DNA of 5,155 nt, taken from positions 1 to 5,155 of the forward strand of contig VGLX01000104.1 in assembly GCA_016866645.1 (NCBI GenBank), read 5' to 3'. Positions 1 through 5,110 of this stretch are shown here, in pieces (position 1 is the stretch's first letter; every line of letters begins with the position of its first letter). A program made the position numbers and the translations under genes. The notes beneath the pieces are model-generated. The model did not search any database. It was not told the DNA's origin and saw nothing but the letters and a program-made list of their open reading frames with translations. Source of the stretch: Candidatus Woesearchaeota archaeon (GTDB taxonomy: Archaea; Nanobdellota; Nanobdellia; SCGC-AAA011-G17; VGLX01).

Positions 1-1199
1 ATGTCAAACGTATTGAAGTTTTCGTTGACTGCGATGTCGTCTATTGGGTCCCACCATGGGGCGTCATTCTGAGCAGTAATGATTAAATCAAAGCTTGTTA
101 AATTCGTGTTCCCTGAAGAGTCAACTGTTATTAATGTTATATTTGCAGTTTCAGTTTCGTTAGCTACAGCTGTGATAGTCAGATTACTTGTAGCGTTATT
201 CATACTGAGACTTACGTTGCTATTGTTCACGTTGAAGCTTACGCTAAGTTCTGAATCAGTATCGAGGTTGTCGCTTAGATTTGCTGTAAGATCTATACTG
301 AATTCTGTGAAGTCTTCATTGACAGCTATATCACTTATAACTTCTAACGCCGGCTGGACAGTATCGACCTTGAGCGTGTAGTTGTCATTTGTTATGTTAT
401 TGTTTGCCAAAGTGTCATTACAATAAATGGTCCAGACGTAACGCCCACTTTCTATCCCCAGGGTGTTTGAGCTGTTTGAAACGTTGTTAGTAGGGCTAAT
501 AAACGTATCATTAAGATGCCATCCACCAGACCAGTTGCCCCAAAGCTCACAAGTATCAAGGTTATTGTCTACAGGCGTGTATGCGAATTGGACATTACCT
601 GTCGTGTCGTTATTATCATTGGCTGGACTACTTAATGCTATCCTTGGAGCTTGCGCATCAACATTGGTAGAATAATACGTAGTGTTAGCGTTTTGCTGGC
701 TACCGTTGCCTACTATTATAATGGTCCAAGCTATCGGCTCTTCTGTGCCAGTATTATTAGCTGTGAAGTTGAACCATACGCTTATCAAATCATTAGGACC
801 TAATTGGCTTTCCGTGGCATTGTAGCATGACCAGTTAAGATAATAATCTAACCCTGCAGTACTTGACTGGCACCACCAATTATTATCAGTAGAATCATTC
901 AGTATTGTTCCATTAGAAGCGTTTTCAAGGTCGCTGAATATGACATTGGTCGGAAGCTCAAAGGTGATCTCAGTAACATTCTGGTCACTATCAGTCCAAG
1001 CAGCCATTGTTATGTTAAACTCTATAGTCGCGTTCTGACCTCCCTTAGTATAGTTAGAAACGCCATAACCTTCTCCAGGGTTGAAGTTGTGCGAAACGGA
1101 AATCGGAGTCACGTCCAAAACGTCGCTAAGAACAAAATAACAAGTCAACAAAATAAAAAACAAACTTAAAGCTATTAAGATTTTTTCTCTATTCTTCAA
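1..1199 (-). CDS. Large secreted/surface Asn-rich protein with Ig/cadherin-like repeats (5' part only, runs off left edge)
   Basis: The minus strand is open without a stop from a TTG at 1199-1197 to the window edge, giving 399 residues; the C-terminus is missing. The N-terminus is a signal peptide or anchor: KNREK followed by a hydrophobic stretch at about residues 7-24. Residues about 30-183 form a beta-rich N-terminal region. Residues about 184-282 look like an Ig-like domain (starts PRIALSSPAND, ends NDNYTLKVDTVQP). Residues about 285-384 resemble a cadherin-like domain, with acidic D309/D312/D314 and a closing NDAP, and a second copy begins at 385. Asn makes up about 15% (59 of 399), and I count about 29 N-X-S/T sequons. 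Cys pairs C110/C125 and C216/C259 could form disulfides. TTG is preferred as start because AGGTGGTC lies 4 nt upstream. The only other in-frame start is GTG at 1283, which abuts the TATA box and would put 28 basic residues before the signal peptide. Role inferred: glycosylated cell-surface or adhesin protein. Binding partner unknown. Confidence 0.85.
   Translation of the reverse strand, partial: MKNREKILIALSLFFILLTCYFVLSDVLDVTPISVSHNFNPGEGYGVSNYTKGGQNATIEFNITMAAWTDSDQNVTEITFELPTNVIFSDLENASNGTILNDSTDNNWWCQSSTAGLDYYLNWSCYNATESQLGPNDLISVWFNFTANNTGTEEPIAWTIIIVGNGSQQNANTTYYSTNVDAQAPRIALSSPANDNNDTTGNVQFAYTPVDNNLDTCELWGNWSGGWHLNDTFISPTNNVSNSSNTLGIESGRYVWTIYCNDTLANNNITNDNYTLKVDTVQPALEVISDIAVNEDFTEFSIDLTANLSDNLDTDSELSVSFNVNNSNVSLSMNNATSNLTITAVANETETANITLITVDSSGNTNLTSFDLIITAQNDAPWWDPIDDIAVNENFNTFD
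3..341 (-). repeat. Protein-level tandem repeat, about 98-residue period, in the surface protein
   Basis: Residues 287-301 (ISDIAVNEDFTEFSI, encoded at 341-297) recur at residues 385-399 (IDDIAVNENFNTFDI, encoded at 47-3), a spacing of 98 residues. IAVNE is identical and the rest is similar. The DNA of the two copies has diverged at many third positions, so this is an old domain duplication rather than a recent one. The first unit ends in QNDAP, the usual linker of cadherin-like tandem domains in bacterial and archaeal surface proteins. The second copy continues past the left edge, so the copy number is unknown. Confidence 0.7.
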
Positions 1200-1203
1200 A
1201 CTC

Positions 1204-1211
1204 GACCACCT
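1204..1211 (-). promoter_or_regulatory. Ribosome binding site that decides the TTG start of the surface protein
   Basis: Read on the minus strand, AGGTGGTC differs at one base from AGGTGATC, the complement of the archaeal 16S rRNA 3' end. It ends 4 nt before the TTG at 1199. The nearby ATG (1216-1214) is in another frame and stops after six codons, so it is not the gene start. Confidence 0.6.
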
Positions 1212-1228
1212 TCCATTTTTAAAAATTT

Positions 1229-1243
1229 GAGATTCAAAATCTC
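1229..1243 (-). promoter_or_regulatory. Small hairpin in the 5' leader of the surface-protein gene
   Basis: GAGATT, a 3-nt loop, then AATCTC form a perfect 6-bp inverted repeat. On the minus strand it falls inside the predicted leader of about 62 nt, some 18 nt upstream of the ribosome binding site. It could modulate translation or RNA stability. On the plus strand it is followed by TTTTT, so it resembles a terminator, but no plus-strand gene ends here. The stem is AT-rich and short, so chance is possible. Confidence 0.3.
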
Positions 1244-1262
1244 TTTTTCTTGCACCACTTTT

Positions 1263-1276
1263 GATTCTTATGAATC
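1263..1276. promoter_or_regulatory. Palindromic candidate operator GATTC-n4-GAATC
   Basis: GATTC TTAT GAATC is an inverted repeat of 5-bp arms around a 4-bp spacer. It lies between the minus-strand TATA box (1284-1292) and the predicted transcription start near 1262. That interval is a common site for archaeal repressors, which block polymerase recruitment there. No regulator is encoded nearby in the window, so its role is inferred from position alone. Confidence 0.3.
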
Positions 1277-1283
1277 TGTTCAC

Positions 1284-1292
1284 TATATAAAT
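1284..1292 (-). promoter_or_regulatory. TATA box for the surface-protein gene
   Basis: On the minus strand this reads ATTTATATA. A start about 26 nt downstream would fall near 1262 and leave a leader of about 62 nt before the TTG codon, consistent with that gene having a Shine-Dalgarno sequence. Between this box and the pyrG promoter lies a GC-rich inverted repeat (CCCCCCAAGGGG, 1302-1313) in otherwise AT-rich DNA. Confidence 0.5.
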
Positions 1293-1340
1293 TTTGTGAT
1301 GCCCCCCAAGGGGTAATACGTTGTCTTATCAGCAATAAAC

Positions 1341-1349
1341 TATTTAAAT
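1341..1349 (+). promoter_or_regulatory. TATA box for pyrG, leaderless spacing
   Basis: TATTTAAAT is centred about 26 nt upstream of the pyrG ATG at 1371, so transcription should begin at or within a few bases of the start codon. No Shine-Dalgarno sequence is present in front of that ATG, which fits a leaderless mRNA. Confidence 0.6.
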
Positions 1350-1370
1350 CATGAAGCATATTTTTCTTGT

Positions 1371-2951
1371 ATGCTTAAGTTCATAGTTGTTACTGGCGGT
1401 GTTCTTTCAGGCCTGGGCAAGGGTATCGCAGCTGCTTCTATCGGCCACTTGTTAAGTGACAAGTACAAGGTCATCCCGATAAAGTGCGACGGCTACCTGA
1501 ACGTCGATCCTGGCACGATGAACCCTGTAGAGCATGGTGAAGTGTTCGTATTGGATGACGGCGGAGAAGTCGACATGGACTTCGGGCATTACGAGCGTTT
1601 CCTGGGCATAACGTGCAAGTTCAAATGGAACCTCACCATGGGCAAGGTGTTCAACGAGATAAGGGAGAAAGAGCGCAGGGGAGACTATCTAGGCAAGACT
1701 GTGCAGTACGTGCCTCACGTCACCAACCTTATCAAGGAGAAGTTTTTCGAAATCGCTAAGGAAGAGGATGCTGATATAGTCCTGATAGAGATAGGCGGCA
1801 CAATCGGCGACATGGAGAACGAGCTGTACTTAGAAGCGGCCAGGCAGCTGAAGAACGATGTCGGCAGCGAGAACGTATTGTACGTCCACTTGACTTACGT
1901 GCCTATCCTTTCTGCTGTCAATGAGCAGAAGAGCAAGCCCACCCAGCAGAGCGTACACCTATTATTACAGAAAGGCGTACAGCCAGATATTATAATAGGC
2001 AGGTGCTCAGAATATTTAGAAGATAGGATCAAAGAGAAGATAGCCCAGTTCTGCAATATAAAGAAAGAAGCTGTCATAACCGGATTGGACGTTGACGACC
2101 TTTACAAGATACCTATGGTTTTCGAGCAAGAAGGCATCATTAACATAATAAGCAGGCATCTTAAGATAAGGATCAACAAGGACTTGCACAAGTGGAAGGA
2201 GCTTATACGAAACAGAGAGTCAGCAAAGAAGAACGTGACAGTGGCCATCTGCGGAAAATACACCCAGCTGGAGGATTCTTACGCGAGCATAATCGAATCT
2301 TTGAATCATTGCTCATCAAATCTTAACTGCAAGATAAGCCTTAAATGGGTTGACACGACGGACGAGACGAAGATAGAATCCCAGCTAAAAGGCGTTGACG
2401 GGATAATCGTGCCCGGCGGCTTCGGAAGCAGGGGAACAGAAGGGAAGATGAAGGCGATAAAATACGCTAGAGAAAACAACATCCCTTTCCTAGGCCTATG
2501 CTTCGGGTTGCAGATGGCAGTGGCTGAGTTCGCTAGGAACGTCTGCAAACTAGAAGGAGCTAACTCGACAGAGATAGACCCTAAGACGAAGTATCCTGTT
2601 ATAGATATCTTACCTGAGCAGAAGAACGTGACTTCTAAAGGCGGGACTATGAGGCTCGGAGCTTACGATGCTTACATCTTAAAAAACAGTAAAGTGTATG
2701 AGCTGTACAATTCAGTAAAAGTGTCAGAGAGGCACAGGCACCGTTATGAGGTAAACCCCGAATACCATAAGGTCTTACAAGAGAAAGGCATGCTGCTCTC
2801 AGGAACATCTCAAGATGGAAAACTAGTAGAGTTTATAGAATTGCCGAAGCACAAGTTCTTCGTAGCAACTCAGGCACACCCTGAGCTTAAGTCTAGTTTG
2901 GATAAGCCTGCTCCACTGTTCTATGGGTTCGTAAAGGCTTGCATGAAATAA
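1371..2951 (+). CDS. pyrG: CTP synthase (glutamine-hydrolysing)
   Basis: A cytosolic enzyme that makes CTP from UTP, ATP and glutamine, the last step of de novo pyrimidine nucleotide synthesis. The 526 residues are full length or slightly short for the family (about 530-545). The synthetase domain spans about 1-265: VTGGVLSGLGKG with P-loop K17, NVDPGTM at 44-50, HGEVFV, metal ligands D70 and E140 (EIGGTIGD), and the UTP/CTP-site loop KSKPTQ at 187-192. The class I glutaminase domain spans about 290-526: oxyanion loop PGGFGSRG from 348, nucleophile C377 in GLCFGLQ, GGTMRLG at 424-430, RHRHRYEVN at 454-462, and H503/E505 in AHPE. All catalytic residues are present, so it should be active. The ATG at 1371 gives the usual family N-terminus; the earlier ATG at 1351 is out of frame and stops early. 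Departures from the bacterial consensus are CDGYLN where KLDPYIN is usual, and TQQS where TQHS is usual. Gene has its own leaderless promoter. Confidence 0.98.
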   Translation: MLKFIVVTGGVLSGLGKGIAAASIGHLLSDKYKVIPIKCDGYLNVDPGTMNPVEHGEVFVLDDGGEVDMDFGHYERFLGITCKFKWNLTMGKVFNEIREKERRGDYLGKTVQYVPHVTNLIKEKFFEIAKEEDADIVLIEIGGTIGDMENELYLEAARQLKNDVGSENVLYVHLTYVPILSAVNEQKSKPTQQSVHLLLQKGVQPDIIIGRCSEYLEDRIKEKIAQFCNIKKEAVITGLDVDDLYKIPMVFEQEGIINIISRHLKIRINKDLHKWKELIRNRESAKKNVTVAICGKYTQLEDSYASIIESLNHCSSNLNCKISLKWVDTTDETKIESQLKGVDGIIVPGGFGSRGTEGKMKAIKYARENNIPFLGLCFGLQMAVAEFARNVCKLEGANSTEIDPKTKYPVIDILPEQKNVTSKGGTMRLGAYDAYILKNSKVYELYNSVKVSERHRHRYEVNPEYHKVLQEKGMLLSGTSQDGKLVEFIELPKHKFFVATQAHPELKSSLDKPAPLFYGFVKACMK

Positions 2952-2965
2952 CGTGTTTTAAAAAG

Positions 2966-2974
2966 TTTAAATAT
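2966..2974 (+). promoter_or_regulatory. TATA box for the 70-residue protein gene
   Basis: TTTAAATAT begins 15 nt after the pyrG stop codon. A start about 26 nt downstream, near 2996, would leave a leader of about 32 nt containing the ribosome binding site. The small gene therefore appears to have its own promoter rather than depend on pyrG read-through. Confidence 0.55.
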
Positions 2975-3015
2975 TATAACCGCTCAAAAATGAATGTAAC
3001 AAATAGTCCATGTGA

Positions 3016-3022
3016 GAGGTGA
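3016..3022 (+). promoter_or_regulatory. Strong Shine-Dalgarno that decides the start of the 70-residue protein
   Basis: GAGGTGA matches the archaeal anti-Shine-Dalgarno well and lies 5 nt before ATG 3028. A GTG at 3019 is in the same frame but sits inside this motif, so it is most likely part of the ribosome binding site and not the start codon. Confidence 0.7.
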
Positions 3023-3027
3023 AAAAA

Positions 3028-3240
3028 ATGCCAAGAGTCGGTAAAGATGTTAAAGAGGCCGTTGAAGATGTCAAAAAAAGAGCCTCAGGTGACCATGGTG
3101 TCTTAGAAAGGGACTCTATGAGATGGCAGACCAGGATGAACGCAGCAGGCTTTGGCGGAAGGGATGTCGACCGAGCCACGCCTATGCAAGCGTTCGGTGC
3201 GATGAGGGACAGCCCTTGTTGCGGTGGGGAGGTTCACTAA
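3028..3240 (+). CDS. Small hypothetical protein, 70 residues
   Basis: I do not recognise this protein. The start is ATG 3028 (MPRVGKDVKEAVEDV), chosen because GAGGTGA lies 5 nt upstream. It is a soluble, highly charged protein without signal peptide or membrane segment. Residues about 4-19 form an amphipathic helix with hydrophobic positions V4, V8, A11/V12, V15 and A19. The middle is rich in Arg, Asp, Gly and Met (RWQTRMNAAGFGGRDVDRA). The C-terminus is SPCCGGEVH, with adjacent C64/C65 and H70, which could bind a metal or be redox active, though two Cys alone are weak evidence. A TATA box and a near-consensus ribosome binding site argue that it is a real and possibly well expressed gene. It looks more GC-rich than its flanks. 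It lies between pyrG and rmlB on the same strand, but the spacing and separate promoters give no functional link. Confidence 0.75.
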   Translation: MPRVGKDVKEAVEDVKKRASGDHGVLERDSMRWQTRMNAAGFGGRDVDRATPMQAFGAMRDSPCCGGEVH

Positions 3241-3303
3241 ATAACTGATATAAAGGTAAAACCAACAAATATTCTAAAAACCCTTTGAAGCCCTAACAAA
3301 AAC

Positions 3304-3311
3304 CTTATTAA
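3304..3311 (+). promoter_or_regulatory. Weak candidate TATA box for rmlB
   Basis: CTTATTAA is centred about 29 nt before the rmlB ATG, with a pyrimidine-rich stretch (3319-3330) in between and no Shine-Dalgarno sequence, which suggests a leaderless mRNA. It fits the TATA consensus less well than the other promoters here. The TTTTT at 3319-3323 could also end transcription of the upstream small gene. Confidence 0.35.
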
Positions 3312-3336
3312 CCTGCTATTTTTCCTTCTTAAATCA

Positions 3337-4290
3337 ATGAGAATATTAATAACCGGCGGATGCGGTTTTATCGGTAGCAATTTTATAAGGCACATCCTTG
3401 ATAAATACAAGGACTATAAAATATGCAATTTAGACAAGCTGACCTACGCCGGTAACCTAGAAAATCTTAAAGACCTAGAAACACATCCTAGATACAAGTT
3501 TGTAAGAGGGGACATATGCAACAAGAAACTTGTCTTTGACATTATGAAGCATAGCAATGCTGTGATAAACTTCGCAGCAGAGACACATGTCGACAATTCG
3601 ATAAAAGACTCTAACGAGTTCATAAACACAAACATAAAAGGGACTCAAACGCTTTTAGACGCTGCAAAACTCTGCAACATAAGGAGATTTATTCAAATAT
3701 CCACTGACGAAGTTTACGGATCAACCAACAAGCCTTCTAAAGAAGAAGACACTTTAGAGCCTAACAGCCCTTATGCAGCTTCAAAAGCTTCAGCAGACAT
3801 GCTGGCACGAGCTTACAATGTAACATTCAAGGTACCTACAGTTATAACCCGAAGCTCTAACAATTTCGGACCTTACCAGCATCCAGAAAAGCTCATACCA
3901 TTGTTCACTACGAACTTACTATCAGGCAAAAAAGTACCATTATACGGTGACGGGTTAAACGTGAGGGACTGGATGTATGTGATTGACAACTGCGAAGCTT
4001 TAGACCTAATCCTACACCAAGGGGAAACAGGACATATCTACAATCTCGGAGGAGGTAATGAGAAGACCAACTTTGAGATAACCAAGCTTATACTTCGGGA
4101 ACTGGGCAGAGATGATAGCTGTATAGAATTCGTTAAAGACAGGCTAGGCCATGATAGAAAATACTCTTTAAACACTTCTAAAATAAGAAAGATGGGATGG
4201 AAGCCTAAGCATTCTTTCGAAAGCGCTTTGAAAGAAACGATAAGCTGGTACAGAGAAAACAGGAAATGGTGGCTTAGACTGAAGCCTTAA
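3337..4290 (+). CDS. rmlB: dTDP-glucose 4,6-dehydratase
   Basis: Converts dTDP-glucose to dTDP-4-keto-6-deoxyglucose with tightly bound NAD+, the second step of dTDP-rhamnose and related deoxysugar synthesis, in the cytosol. An extended short-chain dehydrogenase/reductase of 317 residues, a usual length for this family in archaea. The NAD-binding motif GGCGFIGS is at 7-14 and the nucleotide-binding acidic D33 is within NLDKLTYAGN, which is typical of RmlB. The catalytic triplet T123-D124-E125 is in STDEVYG and Y146/K150 in YAASK. Substrate-side motifs are RSSNNFGPYQHPEKLIP (172-188), RDWMYV (210-215) and DRLGHDRKY (268-276). The TDE triplet argues for a 4,6-dehydratase rather than a UDP-galactose epimerase. 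Start ATG 3337 gives the standard MRILITGG N-terminus. rmlA, rmlC and rmlD are not in the window. The stop codon overlaps that of the convergent DUF4956 gene by 4 nt. Confidence 0.95.
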   Translation: MRILITGGCGFIGSNFIRHILDKYKDYKICNLDKLTYAGNLENLKDLETHPRYKFVRGDICNKKLVFDIMKHSNAVINFAAETHVDNSIKDSNEFINTNIKGTQTLLDAAKLCNIRRFIQISTDEVYGSTNKPSKEEDTLEPNSPYAASKASADMLARAYNVTFKVPTVITRSSNNFGPYQHPEKLIPLFTTNLLSGKKVPLYGDGLNVRDWMYVIDNCEALDLILHQGETGHIYNLGGGNEKTNFEITKLILRELGRDDSCIEFVKDRLGHDRKYSLNTSKIRKMGWKPKHSFESALKETISWYRENRKWWLRLKP

Positions 4291-4964
4291 TCGCTTAGCT
4301 CACCGGTATGTGAGAACATCATAACTTTCTTAACGCCTTCAATCTTTTTTAACTCTTTTAACAACTCGCTTTGGTTATCCTTTTTAACAATCACTTCAAC
4401 TGTGAAGTCTCCGCCGTCATCGCTTAATGTCCTGTTTCTGACATGATACTTCTTGCAGTACTTCTTGCATATCGCGTCAACTTTCTGTTCGTCCAACTTT
4501 GTGAACTTTAAGCTGATTAGGAAAGGGTGGCTTATTCCGATATTCTTAGAGAACAATACCATTAATGCGCCTATAAACAAGGAGGATATTATTGACAGCC
4601 TGTAAAGGTGTACACCGTTAGCCACTCCTATGGTTATAGCCCAGAATAGGAAAGTGACGTCTTTCGGGTCTTTAATCGCTGTCCTGAACCTTATAATGGA
4701 TAAAGCTCCAACCATCCCTAAAGACAAAGCAAGGCTGCCGCTTATAGCCATCATTATAACCGTAACAACAAGTGACGTAAAAACTAGGGTCATGTTAAAG
4801 TTCTTTGAATAAAGCACGCCCGAATAAGTCTTTTTATAGATATAATATATGAACATGGCTAGAATCACGGAGATACATAGGCCTACGATTGTCTCAGGTA
4901 CAGTTATGTTACCCCCCAGTTTGGCGGTTTCTCCAAAAATCTTTTCGTACTTTTCAAGTTGCAT
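4287..4964 (-). CDS. DUF4956 family integral membrane protein
   Basis: 225 residues and full length. About five hydrophobic segments are visible at roughly 23-43, 57-76, 78-92, 103-119 and 121-138. The signature of the DUF4956 family lies at 83-117: GMVGALSIIRFR, then KDPKDVTFLFWA and GVANG. Charged residues (R92, R94, K98, D99, K101, D102) sit between predicted membrane segments, a family hallmark likely to form a functional site. Residues about 147-225 are soluble and look like an alpha/beta ferredoxin- or ACT-like domain (ISLKFTKLDEQ, FTVEVIVKK, ELLKELKKIEGVKKVMMF). Molecular function is not established. In bacteria the family often neighbours polyphosphate polymerase (VTC-type) and CotH-like genes, neither of which is seen here. 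ATG 4964 has no Shine-Dalgarno sequence but has a TATA box 27 nt upstream, so it is likely leaderless. The gene is convergent with rmlB. Confidence 0.9.
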   Translation of the reverse strand: MQLEKYEKIFGETAKLGGNITVPETIVGLCISVILAMFIYYIYKKTYSGVLYSKNFNMTLVFTSLVVTVIMMAISGSLALSLGMVGALSIIRFRTAIKDPKDVTFLFWAITIGVANGVHLYRLSIISSLFIGALMVLFSKNIGISHPFLISLKFTKLDEQKVDAICKKYCKKYHVRNRTLSDDGGDFTVEVIVKKDNQSELLKELKKIEGVKKVMMFSHTGELSD

Positions 4965-4978
4965 GGCTTTTAAGAATA

Positions 4979-4992
4979 TAAAAGCGCTTTTA
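4979..4992. promoter_or_regulatory. Perfect 14-bp palindrome over the DUF4956 promoter, candidate operator
   Basis: TAAAAGCGCTTTTA is a perfect 14-bp palindrome with a GCGC core in AT-rich DNA. It overlaps the minus-strand TATA box (4988-4994) and runs toward the start codon at 4964. A dimeric regulator bound here would compete with TBP/TFB or block polymerase. No regulator is identified, so the role is inferred from symmetry and position. Confidence 0.4.
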
Positions 4993-4994
4993 AA
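4988..4994 (-). promoter_or_regulatory. TATA box for the DUF4956 gene, leaderless spacing
   Basis: On the minus strand this reads TTTAAAA, centred 27 nt before the ATG at 4964. The start codon would be at or next to the transcription start, in line with the missing ribosome binding site. Confidence 0.5.
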
Positions 4995-5081
4995 CCTTTC
5001 GAAAACTGGTATTAGGTTAGCTTTTTTATAGGTGGTTTCTGAGTTGGGTGAACGTGTCTAGTATAATGTCCGTTAAATAAC

Positions 5082-5089
5082 TTTAAATA
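5082..5089 (+). promoter_or_regulatory. TATA box for the right-edge gene, leaderless spacing
   Basis: TTTAAATA is centred about 26 nt upstream of ATG 5111, with the same core and spacing as the pyrG promoter. The rest of the divergent region (about 4995-5081) shows no further feature I can support. Confidence 0.5.
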
Positions 5090-5110
5090 CCTTTGATTCT
5101 TATATAGTGT

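Noticed and set aside
79..675. Plus-strand open frames at 79-381 and 463-675
   Set aside because: They are antisense to the uninterrupted minus-strand surface-protein frame, which has a signal peptide, sequons and repeats. The plus-strand translations show no family resemblance and no ribosome binding site.
1196..1216. Six-codon minus-strand mini-ORF (MEGGRV) whose TGA overlaps the TTG start, a possible coupled upstream ORF
   Set aside because: It has no ribosome binding site of its own and simply spans the Shine-Dalgarno sequence of the main gene. A chance frame is more likely.
1229..1248. Hairpin followed by TTTTT on the plus strand as an intrinsic terminator
   Set aside because: No plus-strand gene ends upstream of it. 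If it functions at all, it is better explained as part of the minus-strand leader.
1302..1313. CCCCCCAAGGGG as a hairpin or operator
   Set aside because: The arms are 4 bp and the match is short. Position between two divergent promoters is suggestive, but nothing else supports a function.
1895..3179. Minus-strand frames opposite pyrG (1895-2077, 2306-2548) and opposite the small gene (2967-3179)
   Set aside because: Antisense shadows of well supported plus-strand genes, without promoter or ribosome binding site.
4995..5081. Possible small RNA gene in the divergent region before the right-edge gene
   Set aside because: I looked for tRNA features and C/D-box pairs and found no convincing set, nor a promoter followed by a stable stem.
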